Below are positions 34,477 to 43,623 of a stretch of DNA of 64,000 bases, piece after piece. The position numbers were made by a program, and so were the translations under genes. The notes under the pieces were generated by a model. That model saw only the letters and a list, made by a program, of their open reading frames with translations, ran no database searches and was not told where the DNA came from. Origin of the DNA: Bacteroidota bacterium (GTDB taxonomy: Bacteria; Bacteroidota; Ignavibacteria; Ignavibacteriales; Ignavibacteriaceae); NCBI GenBank assembly GCA_021813585.1, contig JAKAJV010000048.1, forward strand, positions 62,001 through 126,000. Reading direction: 5' to 3'. Numbering within the stretch: position 1 is the stretch's first letter; each line of letters starts with the position of its first letter.

Positions 34477-37164
34477 TTATTTTATTCTTATTAGCCTCAT
34501 ATAATCCAGCAATGCATTATTGGTTTCAATATTCATGTTATTATCCTGGGGCAAAAAAGATATTGAAAAAGTATGGTGACCTTTTGCCAAATACGTTAAA
34601 ATCGAATTACTGAATCCCCAGTCCGTCCAGGCATCAACTCCCCTTTGGGGCAGGATTACCGGAGACAAAATTTTGTTGTCCAGACTTAAAGTACGAACCG
34701 CGCATTTATTATCTGTGTTTATCGGGCCTTCTCCGTTGGCATATCTAAAATCAATACTGTAATTACCCGATGCAGGAATATCCACATCAAATTTTACAAC
34801 TTGATTAGGAAATTTATTTTTATCAAGCAGTACGTAGCCGGAGCCTGTATACCCAGCGTACTTATCCTGCACATCATTGCCGGACTCAGCCTTTATTGTA
34901 ATTATATCCTTCGAAGGCACTACCGTAACCGGTTCGCTTAAAAATGACTGCAGCCCGTTCTTGTCAACAGCTAAGACCTGGTAGTCCCCCAAATTATCCT
35001 CTTCCTGTATTTTAAAATTATTTCCAGTCGTGGAAGAAATTTTTTCTCCGTTTTTAAATACAAGATATTTAACTGCGCCTTCTGCCGGCAGCCAGGTTAA
35101 TTCCTTATTGTTAATCTTAACAACCGGCGTTTCAGGCGCAAACAAGTCCTCAGCCAAGTTGATGTGAGAGCCGGGATCGATCTGATTGTTCATTTCAATT
35201 TTGATTTTATGCCGCCCTGTTAAATTGCCCGGTACGGAAGATCCGTTCAGCGGTTTTCCATCCATTGTAATAGACTTAATTTTATTTCCGAAACCTTTAA
35301 TGATAATATCCAGAGCCGCATTTCGGTATTTAAAATTGTTTAACTCCCTTTCGCCCGAATAAGACTCCGGAATGAAAGGATCAAAAGATAATGAATTCTG
35401 ATGCAGTGAAATACCGAACAATACCCGGTAGACTAAAGATAGATTTCCCGCCACGCTCCACAACTGCCTGTCGGAATTTATTTCCGTCCCAAGGTAATCG
35501 CCGGTGCTTGCAACCATGTTTTCCTTATTCGTCATAAACAGAGCAGCTGCGCGGTATACCGATGCAAGCGCATGCTCGACTGAAACTATATTGCCGGTCT
35601 TGGCAGATGCCCACGCCCAAAAAGATTCCACAAACGGCCAGACCGCATTATTATGATAGGGCGGAATGCCGGGAGTCTGCGGGTAAATACACGTCGCCCC
35701 GAATTTTGTTACCGGAGAATTTTCAATAATCCGTTTCTGCTGTTCCGCTCCGGGAACACCAAACAGAACGCTTAATGCTTCGCCTAAAGATTCGGCCCGT
35801 GTAGATAAAGAAAGAAAATTTCTGCCGTATCTGTACTGGCCGTAATAATCCTTACCGGGCAGCCACAGCAGCTTGTTCATTCCTTCTTTTACCTGCTGCG
35901 CCGTTTTTAAATATTGTTCCGAAGGATAGCCCAAAATTTTTGCCATCTTTGCCAGGATAACAAAAGCCTGATAATGAACTGCATTCGTTCCCAAACATTC
36001 AGAAGTGTAAATGTCTTTTGGATCCATCCAGCGCGGGTATGTCTGTTCCCGCCAATCTAGAAAAGACGATTCACCTCTAAACAGCCCGGTCGATTTATCG
36101 AAGACGGTGCTCAAATCATCTTCGGCGGAATTTTTTATAATGTTGTAGCTTTCTTTCAGCCAATCCATATCTCCGGTCGATTTGTATACTTCCCACGCGG
36201 CAATTGCCCAAACAAATCTGTCGGATGAAACCGGCCACGCTCCGCCGGTACCGGTGTCCTGGATTATTCTTTCGTTTTTAACTTTTGCCATCAAGCTTGT
36301 TTTTGCGGCATCGGGGTTTACCATTGCCAGAGACAGGAATATGCTGTAGCTTATATCTCTCGTCCAGACGCCGGGCCATTTAGCGCCCGCCATAAATGCG
36401 CCGTCGGGACGAGTATCGAGTATCATTTCTTCCAGGGCTTTATTGTATAAAGCGTCGATTAAAACATCCGGCGAATGATATGAAGGATAGCTAGAAATAT
36501 CTTTGCTTAATTTCCAATGGATCCATTTATCTTTTCTTTCGCCCGGCATTTGTATTTTTTTAATGTCTATTTTTATTTCGTAAATACCGTCCCCGTCCGG
36601 GTCCGCCAGTTTGAATTGCGGTTCATCCGGCAGCGAGCTAAAATCCCACGACAGCGGAGGCACACCGCCTGCAACATAAACTCCCTTAAAATCCTTTTCA
36701 TATATTTTATCCCCGTTGTAAGTCAGGTAATAACCTTTCGTCTTAAAAGAATTCAGCACATCCCTCATATCAACTCTTAGAAGAAGCTCGGTATCTTCAG
36801 ACAAATAATTCGATTTTAAATTTGTATTTTCTTCTTTTGGATTTTGCCGGCCAAACACATATAAAGGAGAAGTAAATTTCCCGTTGTCCGGATTCAAAAT
36901 TAAATGATGGTCCTGTCCCGGCTCCCGTTCGTTATCCAAACCGTTTATGCTGAATTTAAAATTAATTTCACTCGGTGTATTCAGCTTATAGCTGCTCTGG
37001 TAAGAAGATTGAATCTCTTCTCTAGATTCGGCAACAGCTTTATATTTGCCTTCAATTACTTTATCCAAAGTAACTATAAATTCTTTAGACTTATATAAAA
37101 CATTTTGTGCAGCCAACTGAAAACCGGTTATAATCATCAGCAATATAATCAGGAAAAATTTCAT
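34477..37164 (-). CDS. Secreted (alpha/alpha)6 glycosidase with C-terminal CBM6/35-like module
   Basis: An 895-residue secreted enzyme. Signal peptide 1-19; N-terminal beta domains to about 230, with an acidic DPDGDGIYEIKI loop; six-hairpin catalytic domain about 235-620 with AKWPGVWTRDISYSIFLSLA and PQTPGIPPYHNNAVWPFVESFWAWA, typical of the glycogen-debranching/MGH1-like/GH15-GH63 clan; fibronectin-like segment about 680-750; and a CBM6/35-like jelly roll in the last 135 residues (AESGN...ALLDYMRLIRI). The exact GH family could not be fixed. With GH66 directly downstream, an exo-alpha-glucosidase acting on isomaltooligosaccharides is the best guess. There is no T9SS domain, so a periplasmic location is likely. 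Confidence 0.72.
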   Translation of the reverse strand: MKFFLIILLMIITGFQLAAQNVLYKSKEFIVTLDKVIEGKYKAVAESREEIQSSYQSSYKLNTPSEINFKFSINGLDNEREPGQDHHLILNPDNGKFTSPLYVFGRQNPKEENTNLKSNYLSEDTELLLRVDMRDVLNSFKTKGYYLTYNGDKIYEKDFKGVYVAGGVPPLSWDFSSLPDEPQFKLADPDGDGIYEIKIDIKKIQMPGERKDKWIHWKLSKDISSYPSYHSPDVLIDALYNKALEEMILDTRPDGAFMAGAKWPGVWTRDISYSIFLSLAMVNPDAAKTSLMAKVKNERIIQDTGTGGAWPVSSDRFVWAIAAWEVYKSTGDMDWLKESYNIIKNSAEDDLSTVFDKSTGLFRGESSFLDWREQTYPRWMDPKDIYTSECLGTNAVHYQAFVILAKMAKILGYPSEQYLKTAQQVKEGMNKLLWLPGKDYYGQYRYGRNFLSLSTRAESLGEALSVLFGVPGAEQQKRIIENSPVTKFGATCIYPQTPGIPPYHNNAVWPFVESFWAWASAKTGNIVSVEHALASVYRAAALFMTNKENMVASTGDYLGTEINSDRQLWSVAGNLSLVYRVLFGISLHQNSLSFDPFIPESYSGERELNNFKYRNAALDIIIKGFGNKIKSITMDGKPLNGSSVPGNLTGRHKIKIEMNNQIDPGSHINLAEDLFAPETPVVKINNKELTWLPAEGAVKYLVFKNGEKISSTTGNNFKIQEEDNLGDYQVLAVDKNGLQSFLSEPVTVVPSKDIITIKAESGNDVQDKYAGYTGSGYVLLDKNKFPNQVVKFDVDIPASGNYSIDFRYANGEGPINTDNKCAVRTLSLDNKILSPVILPQRGVDAWTDWGFSNSILTYLAKGHHTFSISFLPQDNNMNIETNNALLDYMRLIRIK

Positions 37165-37259
37165 TTCGCTCCCTTAATATATCTTATTTTATTTTATCAT
37201 TTATGGATGTGTAAAAATATAACGTTCATTCCGAAACTATCAACAGCATTTTTAATAAA

Positions 37260-37290
37260 AGTTGACCGGCCGTGTTGCAGCCGGTCAACT
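37260..37290 (-). terminator. Terminator after the module 3 operon
   Basis: AGTTGACCGG (37260-37269) pairs perfectly with CCGGTCAACT (37281-37290). On the minus strand the stem is followed by TTTTATTAAAAATG, a U-rich tail. It lies 115 bases after the stop of the starch-binding-like gene (37405) and before the glycosidase gene, so it separates the uptake operon from the two hydrolase genes, fully or in part. Confidence 0.8.
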
Positions 37291-37404
37291 TTGTCTCTTA
37301 TCATTTATACGAGCAGCATTGTTAACACACTTACTAAATCTTTTTCTGTTCCCTCCCTGCTAAATTAGGTCCTGCCGGAACGGTTTGCCTAAATTGCATG
37401 ATCG

Positions 37405-38934
37405 TTATTTTATCAGCATCATCTTTTTAGAGGAAGTAAAATTACCTGCCGTGATGCTGTAAATATAAACTCCGCTGGACAGTTTTGAAGCGTCGAAAGT
37501 TACTTCATAATTGCCGGCACTTTGTTCTTTATTAATTAATGTTTCTACTACCTGTCCTAAAATATTGTAGACTTTCATTATAACCAATCCGTTCTGCGGC
37601 AGGCTGTATTTTATAACCGTACTCGGATTAAAAGGATTAGGATAATTCTGTTGCAGAGCAAAGCGTACCGGAGTTTGATTATCCGATTTCTTTATTCCGG
37701 TTACACTTTTGTGCGCGGCATTTCCGAATACATCGCTGATTACAGTCATGGGTCCCACCTTAACATTCAGGTAATGATTAACGGAACCGTCTGTGAATTC
37801 ATTATCCATAGGGTGATAGCCTGCATTAACGGTATCTTCATTCGCATAGAACATGCCGTACTTATATAAGCTAGGTCCGCCGTCATTACCGGCAGGGAAT
37901 GTAATTATAGCGGACCATATGCCGTCGCCGGCAACTTTATCACCGTTTAACCCTTTATCATTTAAAACTTTTAATGTGCCCGCAGAAGTATCCGATGGCA
38001 GCCAGTCGCCGCCCCAGGCACCGAGCACAGAATTTTGTCCTTTAATGCCAATGAATAATATTTTTTTCGCATCTATTTTTTCGCTTGTATAACGGTTTAC
38101 TGCATTGTTCATATCCACCTGGAATAAAACCTTCACGTCTGTGGTTAATGCCGGCTGATACGGAAAAACGTCCGGCACAAAGGAAGGAATAGTAATAACG
38201 GAGCTGTCCGGCCCTATCTTCGTCCATTTATCGTTTGAAACTTCCCAGCCCCAGTTAAAGAAATCGCCGTCCGGGTATGCTTTTAATTTCCACTTGGTCG
38301 AGTCTCCTTGATTACCTTTGATTACCATAGAAGTAGAATAAATCCAGGGTTGAAACGGATCGGCAGTCATTCTTCTGTTACCGCCCATTACCCTTGCACC
38401 AACCCAATCTAATCCCATCAGCAAAACCGAATCCCTGTCCGGGTCAAAAAATCCTGCGCCGGTACCGTAGATTGAGGATAAGTCCGCCGTAAAATTAATT
38501 GTATTAACTACCGGCAAAATCACCACGGTTTCGTCGCTATAATAAGCCAGCGGAAGATTCATTGCCGAACTCGCTAAAACTAACCTTCTGTTGCCATCCG
38601 GATATGTAGCGTTTGTAGGAAGATTTTCCCAGCCGCCGTCGTTAATAACAAATTTATATTCAAAAGTTTTTCCGACGAGACTGTCCGGGAAGTTTATTGT
38701 TAAGGAATAAATTGAATCGTTAGTTGTAGTGGCAGTAAAAGTTGATCCGCCCCAATCAATAGTATCGCCTACTGCTTTTTGAAAATTTCCCCGGATATAA
38801 ATATGATCGGACTGGGGATTAAAATTACCTTCTTTCGTTTGAACTGCCATATTAACCGAAAAATTGACAGGAACCTGGGCAAAAGCAGTGCTGCCCACAA
38901 AACAAAAGACAACAAATAGAAAGAGTTTTTTCAT
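37405..38934 (-). CDS. T9SS-sorted surface protein with starch-binding-like (CBM20/E-set) domains
   Basis: A 509-residue secreted protein. After the signal peptide (1-19) come what appear to be three beta-sandwich domains (about 22-130, 150-255 and 260-395). The first reads VNFSVNMAVQ...HIYIRGNFQ...GKTFEYKFVINDGGWENLP...NRRLVL, the pattern of starch-binding/CBM20-like domains; the others share the NFTADLSS/LFQVDMNN opening. The C-terminal 83 residues are a T9SS type A domain (QNYPNPFNP, ending KKMMLIK). It resembles SusE/SusF in role, a surface alpha-glucan binder, but is exported by a different route. It is the last gene before the operon terminator and is preceded by a PorV-like gene (41 bases). 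Confidence 0.75.
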   Translation of the reverse strand: MKKLFLFVVFCFVGSTAFAQVPVNFSVNMAVQTKEGNFNPQSDHIYIRGNFQKAVGDTIDWGGSTFTATTTNDSIYSLTINFPDSLVGKTFEYKFVINDGGWENLPTNATYPDGNRRLVLASSAMNLPLAYYSDETVVILPVVNTINFTADLSSIYGTGAGFFDPDRDSVLLMGLDWVGARVMGGNRRMTADPFQPWIYSTSMVIKGNQGDSTKWKLKAYPDGDFFNWGWEVSNDKWTKIGPDSSVITIPSFVPDVFPYQPALTTDVKVLFQVDMNNAVNRYTSEKIDAKKILFIGIKGQNSVLGAWGGDWLPSDTSAGTLKVLNDKGLNGDKVAGDGIWSAIITFPAGNDGGPSLYKYGMFYANEDTVNAGYHPMDNEFTDGSVNHYLNVKVGPMTVISDVFGNAAHKSVTGIKKSDNQTPVRFALQQNYPNPFNPSTVIKYSLPQNGLVIMKVYNILGQVVETLINKEQSAGNYEVTFDASKLSSGVYIYSITAGNFTSSKKMMLIK

Positions 38935-38975
38935 TTAAGGCCTCGTTTTTTTTGATGTTATTATTTAATTAACCA

Positions 38976-39983
38976 CTAGAACATTATAGATAAAGAATAT
39001 CTGGATATCTGGGAAAAAATTCCGAATTTCATATAGCTGTAATCAAACCTTGCAGTAAAAGGCCCGATATCATATTGCACTCCAATACCCCCGGTAAGGC
39101 TCTGTTCGGCATCTTCCTTAAACAACGAATTATAACCGCATCTTAGAGAAAGAATGTTATTCCACATCAGCTCTGTACCTAGATTCAAATAAGCAGTTTG
39201 ATTATTTGGATAGACCGCATCGGCTGCCAGGGTTAACTTCCAATCGCTTGAAGATATCGGATCCATGCCCAGGCCGACGGTAAACATTAAAGGCAGCGGC
39301 CAGGAGCCGGTCTGTAAATCGGCGGCAATTGTTTTATTGTTGCCGGTATGCGAAGGGTCTACATCTGCCGGAATCAATAAATCTTCGCCGGCTAATTTTA
39401 ACTCCGTGCCGAAGTTTGCAATGTTCATCCCGATTCTTAGCCCGTTATATTGCGTTGTAAAAAGAAGTCCAAGGTCTAATGCAAAGCTGTTTGCGGTCTC
39501 CATCCAGATTCTCTGCTGTATGTATTTAAATGTACCGCCAATCGAAAACCTGTCCGTCAGGTTACGCGCATAGGTCAGTCCGATCGAAATATCCTGAGCA
39601 TCCCATTGCTCGCCTGTACCCATAGGCTGCAATGCTGTAGTTATATCTTCAGTTCCGTAATAAAGCTGATTAACGCTTACCGCTACTGCATTATCACCGT
39701 CAATCTTGTAAACGAACCCCAGCCAGTTTAAGCTTGTGCCTACCAGCCAGCCTGCATGACTAACATTAAATTCATTATAGTTTAGGCGGGACAGTCCGCC
39801 GGGATTCCAGTAAGCAGCAGTTACGTCGTTGGCAACAGCCACAAACGCACCGCCCATTCCAGAGGCACGCGGGCCTTCCGGTATTGTTAGAAAATTTGCA
39901 GCGGTTGTTCCAACCTTGGATTGTGCCGGGACAAAACTAATCAGAATTATTACTGCAGATAATACTTGTAATATCAATTTCAT
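38976..39983 (-). CDS. PorV/PorQ-like outer-membrane protein, module 3
   Basis: A 335-residue barrel with signal peptide 1-20, the PorV motif VGTTAANFLTIPEGPRASGMGGAFVAVANDVTAAYWNPGGL and a final strand ending YSLSIMF. The N-terminal block is clearly homologous to those at 17392 and 24683. It lies between the 1192-residue T9SS protein (42-base gap) and the starch-binding-like T9SS protein (41 bases), so it may handle one or both as cargo. Confident as a PorV/PorQ-type barrel; the specific partner is inferred. Confidence 0.78.
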   Translation of the reverse strand: MKLILQVLSAVIILISFVPAQSKVGTTAANFLTIPEGPRASGMGGAFVAVANDVTAAYWNPGGLSRLNYNEFNVSHAGWLVGTSLNWLGFVYKIDGDNAVAVSVNQLYYGTEDITTALQPMGTGEQWDAQDISIGLTYARNLTDRFSIGGTFKYIQQRIWMETANSFALDLGLLFTTQYNGLRIGMNIANFGTELKLAGEDLLIPADVDPSHTGNNKTIAADLQTGSWPLPLMFTVGLGMDPISSSDWKLTLAADAVYPNNQTAYLNLGTELMWNNILSLRCGYNSLFKEDAEQSLTGGIGVQYDIGPFTARFDYSYMKFGIFSQISRYSLSIMF

Positions 39984-40025
39984 ATTTTTATCCTTTAAGC
40001 CATATGCTTTTAAAAGCTGAGTAGC

Positions 40026-43000
40026 TTACTTAATTATTGCCAGCTTGCCGAATTTTTTTTCTTTTATCCCCGGAGCTTCCACAACGTAAAAGTATACACC
40101 GAATGCAACATCTAATCCTTCCTTGCTTCTTAAATCCCAGGTGGCGCTGCCGGTCTGATAATTACCGTCATGATAAATCGTTCTTACCAGTTCACCGGAA
40201 GAAGTGTAGATGGAAATTTTACTGTTCGGCGGCAAGTTGATAAAATCAATCACCCGCTCACCGCGACCTCTCTCCTGAGCCGGCAAGGGCCTTTCAAACA
40301 TATTAGAGACAACATATGGATTCGGCACGGCACGTATCATATTCATTTGCTTGCCAGCGGCATCGGCATTAAAGCCCGTGCCTGTCGATCTATAAATAAA
40401 TTTATCCCTGCTGGAAAACGGTTTCTGGAACGTTAATAACAGTGAATCGCTTTCTGCGGGAATTCTTGCACTGTCTCCCTGGAAAGTAATTCCCCAGGCT
40501 AGTTTGGTGCCGTTCGAGTTAGATAAATAAACCACATCAAAATTAGATAGCGTGTCTTGTAGTGCACCGGGCCGGTCTATAAAGGCATATTGTATTTTTA
40601 CCGGATGAGATCTATCCGTTACGTCGTAAACAGAAAAATTAGTCGGTTTTGCCTGCAGCTTTGAACTGCTGCCGAATATTCCTGTAAGCGTTGAAGATGT
40701 GTCGCTGAAATTATTATGAAATACAAAAAGATAATCGTAAGGATACCTAATCCCGGAAATATCCCCGTAATGGAATTGAGAAATAGTATACTTAAGATTG
40801 TTAGAGTACTGATTGTTCCATCCGCTCTTTGTTGTATCCAGGCGAAGACTGTCTGGCACTTGATATGTGGTATTAATTGAAAGGCTCATTCCGTCGAACA
40901 CATCTCCGTTAGTATTCAGCATTGCCTTATCATTTGCAAGCAGCGTGTCGCCGGAAGTTGAGTCCACTACATTATATGAATATGCAATAGGAATTCCCTG
41001 AACAAGAGAATCGTTGAAGGTTACAAAATATGTTGTAGTCTTCACTTTTGTAGGGTCTATTACTTGAACACCGGGAGTTAAAGTTGAAGCGCCTGCAACC
41101 CTTGATAGCGGAACTCCGCTGGCCGGGGGAACATAACCTGCAATGGGGGCATTAGGCGTAACCATAGCAGTGTTAATGTCGAGTGATACTTTTCCCGAAG
41201 CGTCGAGCGAAACTAATTTTGTGTTTTCAGAAGGATAGATTGATCTAGCCGCATCACCGGTATTGTATGCGCACACTGCGTAGTAATACGTCTTTCCGTT
41301 TATTACATCGTAATCCACATAAGAATTTTTTATGCCCGTATCCTCACCGAAATAAAACGGCTTGCCGCTGCTTAACTGGTACAACAGCGGATCGGAATAA
41401 AAAAAACCGGTTATTCCGTCTGCAACATCAAACTGTGCAAGCGGCTTATAATCAACAAGCTGGCCGTAGCCGTCGGAAATAGTTTTAATGTCGGAAAAAT
41501 CAGGGTCGGTGCTTTTATAAATTTTATAGCCTTCAAAGTCTCTTTTTTGCAGTACTTTGTCAAAAGTTTTTTCGGCAATTTTATCCCAATATAAAGTTAC
41601 TTTATGATCACCGGGAACTGCTGTTAAAGTCGGCTTATCGGGCGGCTTAGGAAAATTATAATTAGCATCGTAAATTATCTGCGCAATCTTTTTATTTCTA
41701 AACACGCCAGAAAAATCGTCTCCGAAGACCAGGGCAAGCGAAAATCTTTCGGTTTCACCGGGAAGCAAAGGGAAGTAGCCGGAACCGAAAATAAAATCGC
41801 CGTCTTCTCCCCTAATGGTTCTGTTATTAACAACAGCCTCCGGAACATCGAACCTGCCCGGCTGAAGCCTGCGCCACATATCGTTTTGATTGCTCATATC
41901 TATGTCGCTGGAAGGGACAAAGTAATAAAAGCTAGTCATACCAATTTGGTCCGACTCGTGCACATCAGTTTTGTCGATATTGGGCTCACCCGGTTCATCC
42001 GAATCCACAAGCCCGAAAATGTTTTGTTTGTTCGCAGGGTCGGTCGGCAGCACACCGGGCTTCTGCCAGCCGGAGGTAGGCTTTCCGTCTCCTTCGCCGA
42101 AATCATATGTATCCATTACTCCGTCAATTCCTATATCGTCGTAGGTAAGATCCCAGCTTCTATCGTTATCAATACCATCGTCCCTGGCTTCGTCAATCAT
42201 AGGATCGGTTAAGCCTTTGCCGTGAATAAAATCCTTATGCTGAATAGGATTTAAAGAATCGATAAGAACCAACCCCTTCGAAGTCTGTTTAAATAACCTG
42301 TAATCCAGTTGATAATTTTCATCTATTATACCGTTAAGATTGTTGTCAATCCCGTCATAAGCATTCGGATTAACCGTGCTGGTTCCCGGTTTCAAATCCC
42401 CTTCGGATAATACGGTTGAATCCGGAACAAGATTGAATGTTACTCCCATGGATACAACAGAAGTATCGTGAGCCGGCATGGTGAATACTTTCCTTTTATA
42501 AGTATACTTATCAATAACAACGAGCTTATCTCCTGCTTTTACGGTATGAGGATCGAAATCCGAGGCAGTATAATAAGGCGCATCAACTGTGTAACTGCTG
42601 TTGTCGCCGTCGTTATCTATCCCGTCGTACGGGTTGCCGGGCGATTCTAGAAAGGCATAGCCGAGATAGCCAACAGCACTTGGATTCGGCATCCACTTGG
42701 GATTTGCAGTCGGCCTGATATAATGATCAAAATCCCACGAGTAAGTCATTGACTGGCGGATATCGAAGTAAGAAGCATCATCATTCCATTCGTCGCCCGC
42801 ACCGCCTACATATGTTCCTACAACAAGTCCGAATGCAGTCTGATCATAAATTGAAGTACCGACATTTTTAACATCATACAGCCAGAATATTACGTCCTGC
42901 GCCCGAAAGTTTGCCCACTGCAGCGCCCTAGCCGAGACCTGCAGTGCCTGCCCTTTTCTGGATGGATCGGTTGAATCCGGTAAAAACCCGTGAAGCATAT

Positions 43001-43604
43001 ACATTTTTTCATCGGCCTGGTCATCCATCATAAAATAAGTTTCCTGGTCGGCGTTCAATTCTCCTCTTCCAAAATATCCGTTCCATTGCACGTTGCCGTT
43101 TTTATCCAGCCAGTCCGGGTGATCCGGCCAATACTTCGGCCAGGTTTCCGGCTGGTTGCTTATTGCAACTCCCTTTCCAAGCTCGCGAAGATTGGGATTA
43201 AAAAAACCTGGTATCGGCTCGAATGTCCAGTCGGTACTGCCGTCAGGCGATTTGTTTGCGCCGCCCGGTCGATCTATAGGACAAGTGATTACTTGAAAAA
43301 GCGTATCCGGCTTGCCGTCTTTAAACCCGTTAACCAGATAATCTTTAATTGGTAATCTAACTCCCACAATCGGCGAGATATCCCCGACGTAGCCGTTGTT
43401 ATCATACTTCCATGCAACCATGGGGCCCTGGCTGCCGGGCTGACCTATTGCGCCGTAATTTGTAAATACGGTTCTAACCTGGTTGCCTCTCATTACTCCT
43501 ACACGGCGGGCAGTGTGTGTGCCTCTTTGTATCTGGGGAAATATATCGCTTGAAAAAGCTGCAGCGGCAAATAATATTATAAATAGTATTTTAAGAAATT
43601 TCAT
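40026..43604 (-). CDS. Large T9SS-sorted surface protein with DGIDND calcium-type loops, module 3
   Basis: A 1192-residue secreted protein. Signal peptide 1-24; long N-terminal domain; three acidic loops near residues 323-335 (DGIDNDGDN), 415-430 (DGIDNNLNGIIDEN) and 472-505 (DGIDNDRSW, DIGIDGVMD), resembling calcium-binding DGxDND loops; fibronectin-like region about 655-770; C-terminal VPNPY-type sorting domain (IRAVPNPYVVSN, RGRGERVIDF, ending KLAIIK). The plan matches the 751- and 719-residue proteins of modules 1 and 2 but with insertions. It follows the TonB receptor by 19 bases. No catalytic site was recognised. It is predicted to be a cell-surface partner of the receptor in alpha-glucan uptake. 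Confidence 0.75.
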   Translation of the reverse strand: MKFLKILFIILFAAAAFSSDIFPQIQRGTHTARRVGVMRGNQVRTVFTNYGAIGQPGSQGPMVAWKYDNNGYVGDISPIVGVRLPIKDYLVNGFKDGKPDTLFQVITCPIDRPGGANKSPDGSTDWTFEPIPGFFNPNLRELGKGVAISNQPETWPKYWPDHPDWLDKNGNVQWNGYFGRGELNADQETYFMMDDQADEKMYMLHGFLPDSTDPSRKGQALQVSARALQWANFRAQDVIFWLYDVKNVGTSIYDQTAFGLVVGTYVGGAGDEWNDDASYFDIRQSMTYSWDFDHYIRPTANPKWMPNPSAVGYLGYAFLESPGNPYDGIDNDGDNSSYTVDAPYYTASDFDPHTVKAGDKLVVIDKYTYKRKVFTMPAHDTSVVSMGVTFNLVPDSTVLSEGDLKPGTSTVNPNAYDGIDNNLNGIIDENYQLDYRLFKQTSKGLVLIDSLNPIQHKDFIHGKGLTDPMIDEARDDGIDNDRSWDLTYDDIGIDGVMDTYDFGEGDGKPTSGWQKPGVLPTDPANKQNIFGLVDSDEPGEPNIDKTDVHESDQIGMTSFYYFVPSSDIDMSNQNDMWRRLQPGRFDVPEAVVNNRTIRGEDGDFIFGSGYFPLLPGETERFSLALVFGDDFSGVFRNKKIAQIIYDANYNFPKPPDKPTLTAVPGDHKVTLYWDKIAEKTFDKVLQKRDFEGYKIYKSTDPDFSDIKTISDGYGQLVDYKPLAQFDVADGITGFFYSDPLLYQLSSGKPFYFGEDTGIKNSYVDYDVINGKTYYYAVCAYNTGDAARSIYPSENTKLVSLDASGKVSLDINTAMVTPNAPIAGYVPPASGVPLSRVAGASTLTPGVQVIDPTKVKTTTYFVTFNDSLVQGIPIAYSYNVVDSTSGDTLLANDKAMLNTNGDVFDGMSLSINTTYQVPDSLRLDTTKSGWNNQYSNNLKYTISQFHYGDISGIRYPYDYLFVFHNNFSDTSSTLTGIFGSSSKLQAKPTNFSVYDVTDRSHPVKIQYAFIDRPGALQDTLSNFDVVYLSNSNGTKLAWGITFQGDSARIPAESDSLLLTFQKPFSSRDKFIYRSTGTGFNADAAGKQMNMIRAVPNPYVVSNMFERPLPAQERGRGERVIDFINLPPNSKISIYTSSGELVRTIYHDGNYQTGSATWDLRSKEGLDVAFGVYFYVVEAPGIKEKKFGKLAIIK

Positions 43605-43623
43605 TTTAAATCCATCCGTATTT

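Noticed and set aside
40248-40300. C/G-rich coding stretch (encoding ERPLPAQERGRGERVIDF) resembling the hairpin insert at 10440-10514
   Set aside because: The RGRGER(V/R)I(D/Y)F segment after VPNPY is a normal feature of this type of sorting tail as I know it, and the DNA lacks matching outer arms, so it is not called an insertion.
18386-43604. The three large T9SS proteins as SusD homologues
   Set aside because: They lack a lipobox, the TPR-type helical content and known SusD motifs; the similarity is only in gene position next to the TonB receptor.
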